Source of the DNA: Bordetella genomosp. 2
Lineage (GTDB): Bacteria; Pseudomonadota; Gammaproteobacteria; Burkholderiales; Burkholderiaceae_B
Length of the DNA stretch: 64,000 nucleotides
Direction: 5' to 3'
Assembly (NCBI RefSeq): GCF_002261345.1
Contig: NZ_NEVT01000008.1
Coordinates: 372,001 to 436,000, forward strand
This document shows, in pieces, positions 8,196-16,364 of the stretch. Made by a program: the position numbers and the translations under genes. A model generated the notes under the pieces. That model was not told the DNA's origin. It saw only the letters and a list, made by a program, of their open reading frames with translations, and searched no databases. The stretch's first letter is position 1, and the number at the start of each line of letters is the position of its first letter.

Positions 8196-8905
8196 CGCGC
8201 AAGGGCCTAATCCTCGCTTGCGCCGCGCTGCTGATATCCGTGGCGTATTCGGCCCATGCAGGCGTGTGGACCGCCATGGGCGCCTATCGCGAAGACGTCG
8301 TCTACCTGTCTATCCAGCATATGCAGCTCGTCGCGATCTCGAGCAGCCTGGCGTTGGTCGTGGCGATTCCGCTGGGCATCTGGATGAGCCGCCCCGCCAT
8401 GTACCGGTTCACGCAGCCGATACTGCAGCTGCTGAATATCGGGCAGGCGATTCCCAAGCTTGCACTGCTGGCGCTGGCGATGAGTTTCGTCGGGCTGGGC
8501 GCGCCCTCGGCGATCTTCGGGCTGTGGGTGGCCACCCTGCTGCCGGTCGCCGTCAACACCTTCGAAGGCCTGCGGGCCGTGCCCGCCCATCTCGTCGAGG
8601 CGGCCGAAGCCATGGGCATGACGCGCGCGCAGATCCTCTGGCGCGTCGAGCTGCCGAATGCCCTGTATGTGATGTTCGCCGGCATCCGCACCGCGCTGGC
8701 GATCAATGTGGGAACGGCGCCACTGGCGTTCCTGGTGGGCGGCGGCGGCCTGGGCGAGCTGATTTTCACGGGGATCGACCTCATGGAACCCGGCATGCTC
8801 CTGGCAGGCGCCATTCCGACCGCCCTGCTGGCCGCGGCCGTCGACTTGCTCATCGGCCAGGTCCAGTTCTGGCTCATCCCGAAAGGGGTCAACCCGCTGC
8901 GCTGA
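8192..8905 (+). CDS. Osmoprotectant/quaternary-amine ABC transporter permease (second)
   Basis: A 237-residue permease paralogous to the product of 6511-7194. It has an N-terminal hydrophobic segment and five further membrane segments, plus the conserved loop LVEAAEAMGMTRAQILWRVELP that contacts the ATPase. Two different permeases with one ATPase and one binding protein is the usual OsmVWXY/YehWXYZ composition. It starts in a 4-base overlap with the ATPase gene. The binding protein follows after 36 bases. Confidence 0.92.
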   Translation: MTRKGLILACAALLISVAYSAHAGVWTAMGAYREDVVYLSIQHMQLVAISSSLALVVAIPLGIWMSRPAMYRFTQPILQLLNIGQAIPKLALLALAMSFVGLGAPSAIFGLWVATLLPVAVNTFEGLRAVPAHLVEAAEAMGMTRAQILWRVELPNALYVMFAGIRTALAINVGTAPLAFLVGGGGLGELIFTGIDLMEPGMLLAGAIPTALLAAAVDLLIGQVQFWLIPKGVNPLR

Positions 8906-8941
8906 CTGCGCGGCCTGAATCAACAACAGGGGATCAATACC

Positions 8942-9823
8942 ATGCTCACACGTACCTTTCATATTGCGGCGATGGTCGCCGGCGCGGTGCTATCACTGTG
9001 CGCGCAGGCCCAGACGATCGTCGTTGGCGGCAAGAATTTCACGGAGCAGCAGATCCTGGCGGAGATGACCGCGCAATACCTGGCCGGCAACGGTTTTACC
9101 GTGGACAAGCGGGTCGGCCTGGGATCGGCGGCGCTGCGCCAGGCGCAGGAAGCCGGCCAGATCGACGTGTACTGGGAATACACCGGCACATCCCTCGTCA
9201 CTTTCAACAAGATCAAGGAACGGCTGGATGCCAAGGCCACCTACGAGAAGGTCAAGCAGCTCGATGCCGCGAAAGGGCTGGTGTGGCTCAATCCGTCCAA
9301 GGTCAACAATACCTATGCGCTTGCCATGCGCCGCGCCGATGCGCAGGAAAAGGGCATCAAGTCGCTGTCCGACCTGGCCGCCAAGGTCGACGGCGGCGAG
9401 CCGCTCAAGTTCGGCAGCAATGCCGAATTCTATGCCCGCTCCGATGGCCTGCGGCCTCTGCAGGCCACCTATGGATTCGAATTCGGCCGGGCCAACATCG
9501 TGCGCATGGACAGCGGCCTGGTGTATCAGGCACTGCACGATGGACAGATCGACATCGGACTGGTCCTAGCGACGGACGGTCGTGTGCAAGCCTTCGATTT
9601 CGTCACATTGGTTGACGACAAAGGCCATTTCCCGAACTATGCGCTGACACCGGTCGTGCGGCAGGCCACCATCGACCGGCACCCGAAGCTGGCGCAGGCG
9701 CTGAACAAACTGTCGGCGAAACTCGACGACACGGTCATGACCGGTCTCAACGCCGCGGTCGATGTCAACAAGAAGAGCGTCGAAGAGGTCGCGGCCGGAT
9801 TCATCAAGGCACAATCTTGGTAG
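8942..9823 (+). CDS. OpuAC/OsmF-type substrate-binding protein
   Basis: A 293-residue periplasmic binding protein. Residues 1-23 are a signal peptide ending AQAQ. The mature start TIVVGGKNFTEQQILAEM is the hallmark of the YehZ/OsmF/OpuCC group, and VYWEYTGTSLVTF is the conserved ligand-domain segment. It captures quaternary amines or related zwitterions for the two-permease transporter encoded just upstream. The start follows CAGGGGATC. The nitrilase-family gene begins 14 bases after its stop, so the enzyme belongs to the same operon. Confidence 0.93.
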   Translation: MLTRTFHIAAMVAGAVLSLCAQAQTIVVGGKNFTEQQILAEMTAQYLAGNGFTVDKRVGLGSAALRQAQEAGQIDVYWEYTGTSLVTFNKIKERLDAKATYEKVKQLDAAKGLVWLNPSKVNNTYALAMRRADAQEKGIKSLSDLAAKVDGGEPLKFGSNAEFYARSDGLRPLQATYGFEFGRANIVRMDSGLVYQALHDGQIDIGLVLATDGRVQAFDFVTLVDDKGHFPNYALTPVVRQATIDRHPKLAQALNKLSAKLDDTVMTGLNAAVDVNKKSVEEVAAGFIKAQSW

Positions 9824-9837
9824 CTCGGGAGCAACCC

Positions 9838-10692
9838 ATGGCCGCCCGCCTGAAAGTCGCCGTCGCGCAGATCGCCTGCATCCCGGGCGATTTGCAAGCC
9901 AACCTGCTCAATCATCTGCGCATGGCCGAACAGGCTCGCCACGCGGGAGTCGACCTGCTGGTGTTCCCGGAACTGTCGTTGACTGATTATCTTCCGGCGC
10001 CTGATTGCGCCGCGCTGGCGCTGGGACGCGACGCCCCGGTTTTCGGCCAGTTGGCCCGGGCGGGCGGCAGCATGGCGATGTCGGCCGGCTTCATCGAACG
10101 GGGCGACGACGGACGCTACTACAACGCGCAGGCTTTCCTCGCGCACGGCCGCCTGCAGGCCGTGCATCGCAAGCTCTACCTGCCCGGCTACGGCACGCTG
10201 CGCGAAGACCGCGTCTATGCCAAGGGAGAACAGCTGCGCATCCAGGCGCTTGGCGACAATTGGCAGGCGGCTACGCTGATCTGCGCCGATCACTGGAATC
10301 CGGCCTTGCCGTGGCTGGCGGCGCTGGGCGGCGCCAACCTCATGCTGGTGCCAGCGGCGTCGGCGCGCGGCGCGGTCGGCGACGGCTTCGACAACCCGCG
10401 CGGCTGGGAGATCAACCTGCTGCATACCGCGCTGACCTACGGATTGCCTACCGTTTTCGCCAATCACTGCGGCCAGCGCGGCGACGCCGATTTCTGGGGC
10501 GGCTCCCGCATCCTGGATGCCTGCGGCCGCGAGCTGGCGTGCGCCGGCAGCGGGCCGGACCTCATCATGGCCGACATCTTCGCCGCCGACGGCGTGGCCG
10601 CCCGGCGGCGGCTGCCCACCGCGCGCGACAGCGACCCGGTGCTGGTCGGACAATTGCTGGCCCGCTACCCGGGCGCGCGCGACACGCCCTGA
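9838..10692 (+). CDS. Nitrilase superfamily carbon-nitrogen hydrolase (amidase-like)
   Basis: A 284-residue cytoplasmic hydrolase with the complete nitrilase triad: Glu45 (FPELSLTDY), Lys112 (HRKLYLPGYG) and Cys149 (LICADHWNP). It cleaves a non-peptide C-N bond, releasing ammonia or an amine. The ATG at 9838 is preferred over an in-frame TTG at 9817, because CGGGAGC lies at normal spacing before it and MAARLKVAVAQIAC is a normal nitrilase N-terminus. As last gene of the betaine-type importer operon, it probably acts on the imported compound or a derived amide. The specific substrate cannot be told from sequence. Confidence 0.9.
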   Translation: MAARLKVAVAQIACIPGDLQANLLNHLRMAEQARHAGVDLLVFPELSLTDYLPAPDCAALALGRDAPVFGQLARAGGSMAMSAGFIERGDDGRYYNAQAFLAHGRLQAVHRKLYLPGYGTLREDRVYAKGEQLRIQALGDNWQAATLICADHWNPALPWLAALGGANLMLVPAASARGAVGDGFDNPRGWEINLLHTALTYGLPTVFANHCGQRGDADFWGGSRILDACGRELACAGSGPDLIMADIFAADGVAARRRLPTARDSDPVLVGQLLARYPGARDTP

Positions 10693-10749
10693 AGAGTCCT
10701 CATTGCGCGACTTCGCGCCGGGCCCGCCGGTGCATCGGGCCCCCTGCTC

Positions 10750-10779
10750 TTGACCAATTGATAACTCATGATTTATGGT
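10750..10779 (+). promoter_or_regulatory. Probable sigma-70 promoter with AT-rich operator for the ArsR/SRPBCC pair
   Basis: TTGACC (10750-10755) and TATGGT (10774-10779) are 18 bases apart. They are followed by an unusually AT-rich stretch to the ArsR start, with repeated GGTTAATT and GGTTATTAATTT. Small ArsR repressors commonly autoregulate through such sites. Confidence 0.4.
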
Positions 10780-10808
10780 TAATTCATAACTTTCTGGTTA
10801 TTAATTTC

Positions 10809-11132
10809 ATGCCCCAACCGCCCGACCTCCTGTTCCGCACCTTGGCCGACCCGACCCGGCGGGCGATTTTCGAACGCCTGTGCCGTGACGGCGAACAGAC
10901 GGTGGTCGCGCTCACCGCGCCGTCCGGGATCTCCCAGCCGGCGGTTTCCAAGCACCTGGCCGTGCTGAAGCAGGCCGGCCTGGTGCGGGATCGCCGCGCG
11001 GGCCGGTCGACGCACTACAGCGCCCGGCCGGACGCGCTGGCCCCACTAGTGGACTGGACCAGCCAGATGACTGAATTCTGGGAACGCCGGTTCGATGCCC
11101 TCGATGACCTCTTGAAAAGGATGGACCAATGA
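10809..11132 (+). CDS. ArsR family winged-helix regulator
   Basis: A 107-residue ArsR-type repressor. The helix-turn-helix (SGISQPAVSKHLAVLKQAGLV, about residues 39-59) is followed by the wing RRAGRSTHYSA. No metal-binding CxC motif is visible, so it is unlikely to sense arsenic or other metals by the classical site. It overlaps the following SRPBCC gene by four bases. ArsR-SRPBCC (AHSA1) pairs are very common and the second protein may supply ligand sensing or be the regulated target. An AT-rich promoter-operator lies directly upstream. Confidence 0.9.
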   Translation: MPQPPDLLFRTLADPTRRAIFERLCRDGEQTVVALTAPSGISQPAVSKHLAVLKQAGLVRDRRAGRSTHYSARPDALAPLVDWTSQMTEFWERRFDALDDLLKRMDQ

Positions 11133-11560
11133 GCAATGCCGATACCGCCGCGCGTTCGGTCGTGGTCGAACGCGAATTTCCGCATCCGCCGGAAAAAATC
11201 TGGCGCGCCTTGACGCAGCCGCACCTGATCGCGGAATGGTTGATGAAGAACGATTTCCAGGCGGTGGTGGGCCACCGCTTCCATCTGAACGGCGATTGGG
11301 GCGGCACCCTGGACTGCGAAGTGCTCGCGGTCGAGCCGCCCGCGACGCTGTCGTACACCTGGAACTTCCCGAATGAAGACCCGGCCTACAACCTGCGCAG
11401 CGTGGTGACCTTCACGCTGGCCCCGACCGCCGCGGGCACGCGCTTGCGCGTCGAGCAGTCCGGCTTCGGCCCGGACCAGAAGCAGGCCTACGGCGGCGCC
11501 CGGGCGGGCTGGCCGCAGTTCCTGGACAAGCTCGAACAGGTGCTGGCCCGGGCCGATTGA
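11129..11560 (+). CDS. SRPBCC (AHSA1/START-like) domain protein
   Basis: A 143-residue protein of the AHSA1 subfamily. It opens with VVVEREFPHPPEKIWRALTQP, the standard first strand and helix, and ends in the long C-terminal helix GWPQFLDKLEQVL. The fold forms a hydrophobic ligand cavity. It is translationally coupled (ATGA overlap) to the ArsR regulator. Its ligand and exact role are unknown. The gene ends at a hairpin shared with the convergent flavoprotein gene. Confidence 0.9.
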   Translation: MSNADTAARSVVVEREFPHPPEKIWRALTQPHLIAEWLMKNDFQAVVGHRFHLNGDWGGTLDCEVLAVEPPATLSYTWNFPNEDPAYNLRSVVTFTLAPTAAGTRLRVEQSGFGPDQKQAYGGARAGWPQFLDKLEQVLARAD

Positions 11561-11645
11561 AACGGCGGGGGCGGGGCGCCCTGGCCGGCTGGCCAGCCTG
11601 CGCGGGTTGCTGGTCAAGATCTCGGACGGCAAGACGCACCAGGAC

Positions 11646-11667
11646 CCGGCCGCAGGCCCGCGGCCGG
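11646..11667. terminator. Hairpin between convergent genes
   Basis: CCGGCCGC (11646-11653) and GCGGCCGG (11660-11667) form a perfect 8-base stem with a 6-base loop. It lies immediately before the stop of the minus-strand flavoprotein gene and downstream of the SRPBCC gene. It has no T run, so it would be a weak bidirectional terminator at most. Confidence 0.35.
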
Positions 11668-11669
11668 CG

Positions 11670-12452
11670 TCACTCGCGCACGTGCAGCGCGAAGCCCTTC
11701 GCGCCGCGCCCGCCGAGTTCCGGACGCAGCTCCATGCTGGGGATGAAATAGTCGCCGCCATTCTGTTTGCGGTAGGGAATCGGCGGCGTGGTTGCCAGCG
11801 CGCGCATCCGTTCGCGCAGCGCCTGCGCCGTCGCGGCGAAGGCGGCCTCGTCCATGCGGTCGACCTTGTAGGCCACGAACGGCGGCAGCACGTCGTAGCC
11901 GGGATAGTGCAGGATGCCGTGATTGATGGGGAACAGCAGGTCGTCGATCGGGCCGTTGATGCCGCGCGCCGAATAATGTTCCTGCCAGCCGCCGGTGGTC
12001 ACGATCAGCATGGCGCGCTTGCCGGCGAAGACGCCTTCGCCGTACCGGTCGCCCCAACGAGTGTCGTTGTGCTCGCCCACGCCATAGGCAAAGCCGTACG
12101 AATAGACGCGGTCCACCCAGCCTTTCAGGATCGCCGGCATGGTGAACCACCAGAGCGGGAATTGCAGCAGCAGGGTATCGGCCCAGCGCAGTTTTTCGTG
12201 TTCCGCCTTGACGTCGGCGGTCAGGGCATCGGCGGCGTAGGCCTGCTTGGACGCGCGGCTGGGCTGCAGGCGCTCGGCCGCGTCCAGTTGCGGGAAATCC
12301 AGGCGGTCGATCTGGGCTTTCCAGCCGTCCGCGTACAGGTCGGACACGCGCACTTCGTGGCCGAGCGACACGAGTTCATCGACAGCGGCGTCGCGCAGGG
12401 CACCGTTCAGCGACCGGCGCTCGGGGTGGGCAAAGACCAGCAGTACTTTCAT
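11670..12452 (-). CDS. NAD(P)H:quinone oxidoreductase, flavodoxin-like fold (NQO1/MdaB/KefF type)
   Basis: A 260-residue cytoplasmic FAD/FMN enzyme. It starts MKVLLVFAHPERRSLNGAL, the phosphate-binding first loop. The middle has LLLQFPLWWFTMPAILKGWVDRV and TTGGWQEHYSARG, the conserved flavin/active-site blocks of NQO1-type reductases. These enzymes reduce quinones by two electrons and protect against redox-cycling compounds. It diverges from a LysR gene across a 97-base gap with an inverted repeat, so induction by quinones or electrophiles via that LysR is likely but not shown. Confidence 0.9.
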   Translation of the reverse strand: MKVLLVFAHPERRSLNGALRDAAVDELVSLGHEVRVSDLYADGWKAQIDRLDFPQLDAAERLQPSRASKQAYAADALTADVKAEHEKLRWADTLLLQFPLWWFTMPAILKGWVDRVYSYGFAYGVGEHNDTRWGDRYGEGVFAGKRAMLIVTTGGWQEHYSARGINGPIDDLLFPINHGILHYPGYDVLPPFVAYKVDRMDEAAFAATAQALRERMRALATTPPIPYRKQNGGDYFIPSMELRPELGGRGAKGFALHVRE

Positions 12453-12508
12453 GATCGGGAATCCTTCGGGGTAAACACTCAGGCCTCAAGCGTAGACAGC
12501 CCGCCGTC

Positions 12509-12549
12509 AATCCGGTAGATAGCTGGAATGGATATGATTCTGCCGGATT
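12509..12549. promoter_or_regulatory. Inverted repeat at the LysR start (divergent promoter)
   Basis: AATCCGG (12509-12515) and CCGGATT (12543-12549) are perfect inverted 7-base arms ending exactly at the LysR start codon, in the gap to the divergent quinone reductase gene. A LysR autoregulatory site is the simplest reading. Confidence 0.4.
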
Positions 12550-13482
12550 ATGGATAAATCAGACGTCACGCTCGAACGCATGCGCGCCTTTGTCCGGGTG
12601 GCCGAACGCGGCAGCCTGTCGGCCGTGGCGCGCGAGCTGGGCGTGGGCCAGTCGACCGTCTCGCGCCAGTTGAAAGAACTGGAGGAAGCCGTCGGCGTCG
12701 CGCTGCTGAGCCGCACCACGCGCCGGGTCACGGTGACCGACGAAGGCGGACGCTACTACGCCCACTGCGTGCAGATCCTGCGCCTGGTCGAACAGGCGCG
12801 CGAGGAAGCGCTGGGCGAGCGCGGCGCGGCCGCCGGGACCGTGCGCGTGTCATGCACCGCGGCCTTCGGCGTGCTGCACGTCAGCCGGCTGGTCTTCGCC
12901 TTCCAGGACCGCTTCCCGGATATCCGCGTCGACCTAGGCCTGACCGACGACCGCATCGACCTGGTGCGCGAAGGCGTCGATATCGCCCTGCGCCTCGGCC
13001 CGCTCGGCGACAGTTCGCTGAAGCTGCGGCCGCTCGGGCTGTCGCGGCGCCTGCTGGCGGCGGCCCCCGCCTACCTGGCGGCGCGCGGCACGCCGGCACG
13101 CCTGGCCGACCTGGCCGGCCACGAATGGATACGCATGTCGAACGTATCCGGCAGCGACAGCCTGGCGCTGCGGGGGCCGGACGGCAAGGAACACCTGGTG
13201 CCCATCGGCGGCCGGCTGCGGGTCGACCACGGGCTGGCCGCGCGCGAAGCCATCGCGGCCGGGCGCGGCATCGCGGCCGCCCACCAGTGGCTGGTCGGCG
13301 ACTTGCTGGCCAGCGGCGCGGTCAAGCCGGTGCTGCCGGGCTACGGCTTGCCGCCGGCGCCGCTGAACATGCTGATCGTTCCCGAACGAGCCGGCATTGC
13401 CCGCGTGCGGCTGTTGATCGACTTCCTGGCCGAACACATCGGCGCCCTGCCCGGCATCGAGGCGCCGCGCCGGGGCCGCTAG
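12550..13482 (+). CDS. LysR family transcriptional regulator
   Basis: A 310-residue LysR protein. Residues 1-65 hold the winged helix-turn-helix (SLSAVARELGVGQSTVSRQL). The effector domain begins at GTVRVSCTAAFGVLHVSRLV and contains IALRLGPLGDSSLKLRPLG, typical of the DsdC/AaeR-like group often annotated as oxidative or aromatic-responsive LysR proteins. It is divergent from the quinone reductase gene, its probable target. The gene ends 4 bases into the convergent zinc-ribbon gene. Confidence 0.92.
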   Translation: MDKSDVTLERMRAFVRVAERGSLSAVARELGVGQSTVSRQLKELEEAVGVALLSRTTRRVTVTDEGGRYYAHCVQILRLVEQAREEALGERGAAAGTVRVSCTAAFGVLHVSRLVFAFQDRFPDIRVDLGLTDDRIDLVREGVDIALRLGPLGDSSLKLRPLGLSRRLLAAAPAYLAARGTPARLADLAGHEWIRMSNVSGSDSLALRGPDGKEHLVPIGGRLRVDHGLAAREAIAAGRGIAAAHQWLVGDLLASGAVKPVLPGYGLPPAPLNMLIVPERAGIARVRLLIDFLAEHIGALPGIEAPRRGR

Positions 13483-13802
13483 CCGGAAGCGCCGGCCGGG
13501 CGCGCGGCGCCGCATTGCCAGCAAGTGGAGAACTGCGGCTCGAGCCATTCGCCGCAGGCATCGCAGTGCCAGTGCGGCAGGTCGCGCGCCGCGCCGGCAT
13601 ACCCCTCGATGAGGCGCATGGCGGCGGCGCGATCGTCCTCGTTGTCGATCCACAGGTCGGGGCCGCACTGGTCGACCGGGATCTCCCCGGCCGCCCCTTG
13701 CAGGTAGCGGCCACTGACGTGGCAGGCAATGCCGGCCTGCTGCAGCAGGTTGGCCCAGTGCTGGCCGAGCAGCAGGTCGGGAGCGCGGATCAAGCGGATC
13801 AT
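13479..13802 (-). CDS. DUF2007-like protein with C-terminal zinc ribbon
   Basis: A 107-residue protein. Residues 1-66 resemble the DUF2007 (putative signal-transducing) fold, starting MIRLIRAPDLLLGQHWANLL. The C-terminus has two cysteine pairs, Cys80/Cys83 (CDAC) and Cys94/Cys97 (CWQC), expected to bind one zinc. I chose the Met at 13802 because the fold normally begins there. An in-frame ATG at 13838 would add 12 hydrophobic residues without a clear ribosome site. Function is unknown; it is a standalone gene. Confidence 0.75.
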   Translation of the reverse strand: MIRLIRAPDLLLGQHWANLLQQAGIACHVSGRYLQGAAGEIPVDQCGPDLWIDNEDDRAAAMRLIEGYAGAARDLPHWHCDACGEWLEPQFSTCWQCGAARPAGASG

Positions 13803-13887
13803 CGGCACCACCAATGGAAGAAAGACCTCTTGCATCATAAAAGCAGATGCGAGCGGCTGTCCCGCGATGGCGCCGTGGCCCCGCGGC

Positions 13888-14883
13888 CTAGTCGAGCTTG
13901 ACCCCCGCCCGGCCGACCACCTCGGCCCACAAGGGCACCTCGCGTTCGATCAGGGCCTGCAGGTCGGCCGGACTGGACGACTCCAGCAGCAGGCCTTCCT
14001 CGGCGTAGCGCTGGCGGAACTGCGGGTCGTCGAGCGCCTTGGCCAGCATGGGCTGCAGCACGTCCACGACTTCCTGCGGGATTCCCTTCGGGCCGACCAC
14101 CGCATACCAGGTGGTGGCTTCGAGCCCCTTTACGCCCAGTTCGCCGGCGGTGGGAACATCGGGGATCACGGCGAGCCGCTGGTTGCCGGTGATGGCCAGG
14201 GCCTTGACCTGCCCGCCGCGATACTGCTGCAGCATCTCCGAGACCTGGGTCACGCCCAGGTCCAGCTCGCCGGACATGATGGCCATCAATACCGGCGCGC
14301 TGCCCTTGTAGGGCACGTGCACCATCGCGTTGCCCATCTGGGCGTTGAGCAGCTCGCCCGTCAGGTGCGTGATGCTGCCGGCGCCGGACGAACCATAGTT
14401 GAGCGCGCCGCGATTCGCGCTGGCGGAGGCGATCAGGTCGGTCAGCCGCTCGGCCGGCAGCTTGGTGCTGGCGGCGAACACCAGCGGGCTGCGCCCCACC
14501 AGGGTCAGGGGCGTGAAATCGCGGCGCGGGTCGTACGGCAGTTTGGAGTACAGGCTGGGCGCGGTCGCCAGCGTGGACACGTTGCCCAGCAGCAGCGTAT
14601 AGCCATCGGCCTCGGCGCGCGCCACGCTCGCGGTGCCGATGGTGCCGCCGGCGCCGGCGCGGTTTTCCACGACCACCGGCTGGGCGGTCTGTGCGCCGAG
14701 GTTCTTGGCCAGCGCGCGCGCCAGGGTATCGGCCGCGCCGCCGGGCGCGAAGGGAACGACCAGCCGGATCGGCTTCTCCGGGTACGCGGCGCCATGGGCG
14801 GCGAGCGGCCCCAGGGCCAGCAGCGCCGGCATGACGGCAGTGGCGAGCAAGCGCCTGCGGGCAGCGCGGAATGACGTAACCAT
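13888..14883 (-). CDS. Bug family solute-binding protein, ureide-operon associated
   Basis: A 331-residue periplasmic receptor. Its signal peptide runs MVTSFRAARRRLLATAVMPA to about AAHGA. Hallmarks are YPEKPIRLVVPFAPGG, VVENRAGAGGTIG, VPYKGSAPVLMA and DVPTAGELGVKGLEA. The start at 14883 is preceded by GAGGAGAAC. It lies 46 bases downstream of the allantoinase-like gene in an operon with ureidoglycolate lyase and a GntR regulator. Allantoin, allantoate or a related ureide is therefore a reasonable ligand hypothesis. Bug receptors work with membrane components encoded elsewhere, as none is present here. Confidence 0.93.
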   Translation of the reverse strand: MVTSFRAARRRLLATAVMPALLALGPLAAHGAAYPEKPIRLVVPFAPGGAADTLARALAKNLGAQTAQPVVVENRAGAGGTIGTASVARAEADGYTLLLGNVSTLATAPSLYSKLPYDPRRDFTPLTLVGRSPLVFAASTKLPAERLTDLIASASANRGALNYGSSGAGSITHLTGELLNAQMGNAMVHVPYKGSAPVLMAIMSGELDLGVTQVSEMLQQYRGGQVKALAITGNQRLAVIPDVPTAGELGVKGLEATTWYAVVGPKGIPQEVVDVLQPMLAKALDDPQFRQRYAEEGLLLESSSPADLQALIEREVPLWAEVVGRAGVKLD

Positions 14884-14929
14884 GGTGTTCTCCTCGTTCA
14901 GGTAGTTTGTGTTGTGGAAATGCCCCGCG

Positions 14930-15841
14930 TCAGGCAATGGGGGGATGCGTGGCCAGCCAATGGCGCGCCACATCGGCGCGCCGGCAGACCCAGACGTCCC
15001 GGTGGGCGGCCACGTGGTCCAGGAAGCGTTCCAGCCCGGCGGCCCGGCCGGGGTGCCCGGCCAGCCGCAAGTGCAGCCCGACCGACATCATCTTCGGCTG
15101 CGCGGCGCCTTCGCGATAAAGCATGTCGAAGGCGTCCCGCAGCGACTCGTAGAAATCATTGGCGGTGGCCAGCGCGCCGCGGATGAACTTGGCGTCGTTG
15201 TGGACCAGCCCATACGGCACGACCAGGTGCGCGCGCTGCTCGACCCGCACGTAATAGGGCAGCTCGTCGTTGTAGGCGTCGGAGTCATACAGGAACCCGC
15301 CTTCCTGCGCCACCAGCCGGCGCGTATTGACGCTGGGCCCGTAGCGGCAGTACCAGCCCTGCGGGCGCTGGCCGACGCTGGCCTGGATCGAGCGGACCGT
15401 GCGGGCGATGCGCTCGCGCTCCTCGTCCAGGCCGAGGTTCTGGTGGCGCTCCCAGCGCCAGCCATGCGCGCAGATGTCCCAGTCGCTTGCCCGGATGGCG
15501 CGGCAGACCTCGGGGTTGCGCTCCAGGGCCAGGGCGCAGGCGAACAGGGTGGCGGGAAACTGCCGCTCGCGCAGCAGCCGCGCGATGCGCCAGAAGCCCA
15601 CGCGGCTGCCGTACTCGAACATCGATTCGGCCGCCAGGTCGCGGCCGGTGAAGCCGCCAGCGCCGCCCTCCGTCAGGCCGGTTTCCGACGCCGGATCGCC
15701 ATCGGGCATCGACGGTTCGCCGCCCTCTTCGTAGTTGATGCAGAAATTCAGTGCCAGGCGCGCCTGCCCCGGCCACTTGGGATCGGGCGGATTGGCGCCG
15801 TATCCGACGAAATCGCGTGCGAGCGCATCGGCCAGGCTCAT
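14930..15841 (-). CDS. puuE: Allantoinase-like polysaccharide deacetylase family protein (PuuE type)
   Basis: A 303-residue NodB-fold hydrolase matching the cofactor-independent allantoinase PuuE. It starts DFVGYGANPPDPKWPGQARLALNFCINYEEGGE (residues 10-42, quoted in parts here). It then carries FEYGSRVGFWRI, DICAHGWRWE, WYCRYGPSVNTRRL and DSDAYNDELPYY, all PuuE-like blocks. It would hydrolyse allantoin to allantoate in the cytoplasm. The gene begins one base before the end of the ureidoglycolate lyase gene region (stop 15843), so the two are co-transcribed. A related N-carbamoyl/hydantoin-type substrate is the main alternative. Confidence 0.87.
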   Translation of the reverse strand: MSLADALARDFVGYGANPPDPKWPGQARLALNFCINYEEGGEPSMPDGDPASETGLTEGGAGGFTGRDLAAESMFEYGSRVGFWRIARLLRERQFPATLFACALALERNPEVCRAIRASDWDICAHGWRWERHQNLGLDEERERIARTVRSIQASVGQRPQGWYCRYGPSVNTRRLVAQEGGFLYDSDAYNDELPYYVRVEQRAHLVVPYGLVHNDAKFIRGALATANDFYESLRDAFDMLYREGAAQPKMMSVGLHLRLAGHPGRAAGLERFLDHVAAHRDVWVCRRADVARHWLATHPPIA

Positions 15842-15842
15842 G

Positions 15843-16364
15843 TCAGGCTCCTTCGGGCAGGGTTGCGGGCATCGTCACATGCACCGGCGCGGGCAACGGC
15901 CAGAACTCGTCGTCGCCGCCGTCGCCGGCCACCGCCATGGTCACCACGAATTCGGCCCCGCCCCGCATGGCCGACAAGCCATGGTGCCAGACGCCCGGCG
16001 CGTAGCTCACGCCCTGGCGGCCGGACGCCACGAAGGCCTGCAGCCGGGCCAGGTCCGGCAGGCCGTCGGGCAGCGAAGGCGCGACGATGACCAGGTACGG
16101 GCTGTGCGTCAGCGGAATGAAGGTCTGGGCGGAACGGACGTGGCGCTCGAGGGCGGTCACGCCGACCGGGCTGGCGAGGGGCTGCTCGACGCGCGAGATC
16201 CACATCTTGTGCTGCAGGCCGCCGGCCGCCATCGAATAAGGCGTGGAGACATAGCGGCGCCGCGCCGGCCCGGCGTGTTCGAGCACATCGCCATAGGGCG
16301 CGAACGCCTCTTGTGTCAGCGGGACCGCGCGCACGGCGGCGGGCGGGGAAGATATCTGCATCAT
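15843..16364 (-). CDS. allA: Ureidoglycolate lyase (AllA family)
   Basis: A 173-residue cupin-fold enzyme that cleaves ureidoglycolate to glyoxylate and urea. Family features are the N-terminal VRAVPLTQEAFAPYGDVLEH, then VTALERHVRSAQTFIPLT and APGVWHHGLSAM with the metal-site histidines. Start codons ATGATG overlap the stop of the upstream GntR gene (ATGA), indicating translational coupling. Together with the allantoinase downstream it forms two steps of allantoin catabolism. The allantoicase needed between them is not in this window. Confidence 0.88.
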   Translation of the reverse strand: MMQISSPPAAVRAVPLTQEAFAPYGDVLEHAGPARRRYVSTPYSMAAGGLQHKMWISRVEQPLASPVGVTALERHVRSAQTFIPLTHSPYLVIVAPSLPDGLPDLARLQAFVASGRQGVSYAPGVWHHGLSAMRGGAEFVVTMAVAGDGGDDEFWPLPAPVHVTMPATLPEGA

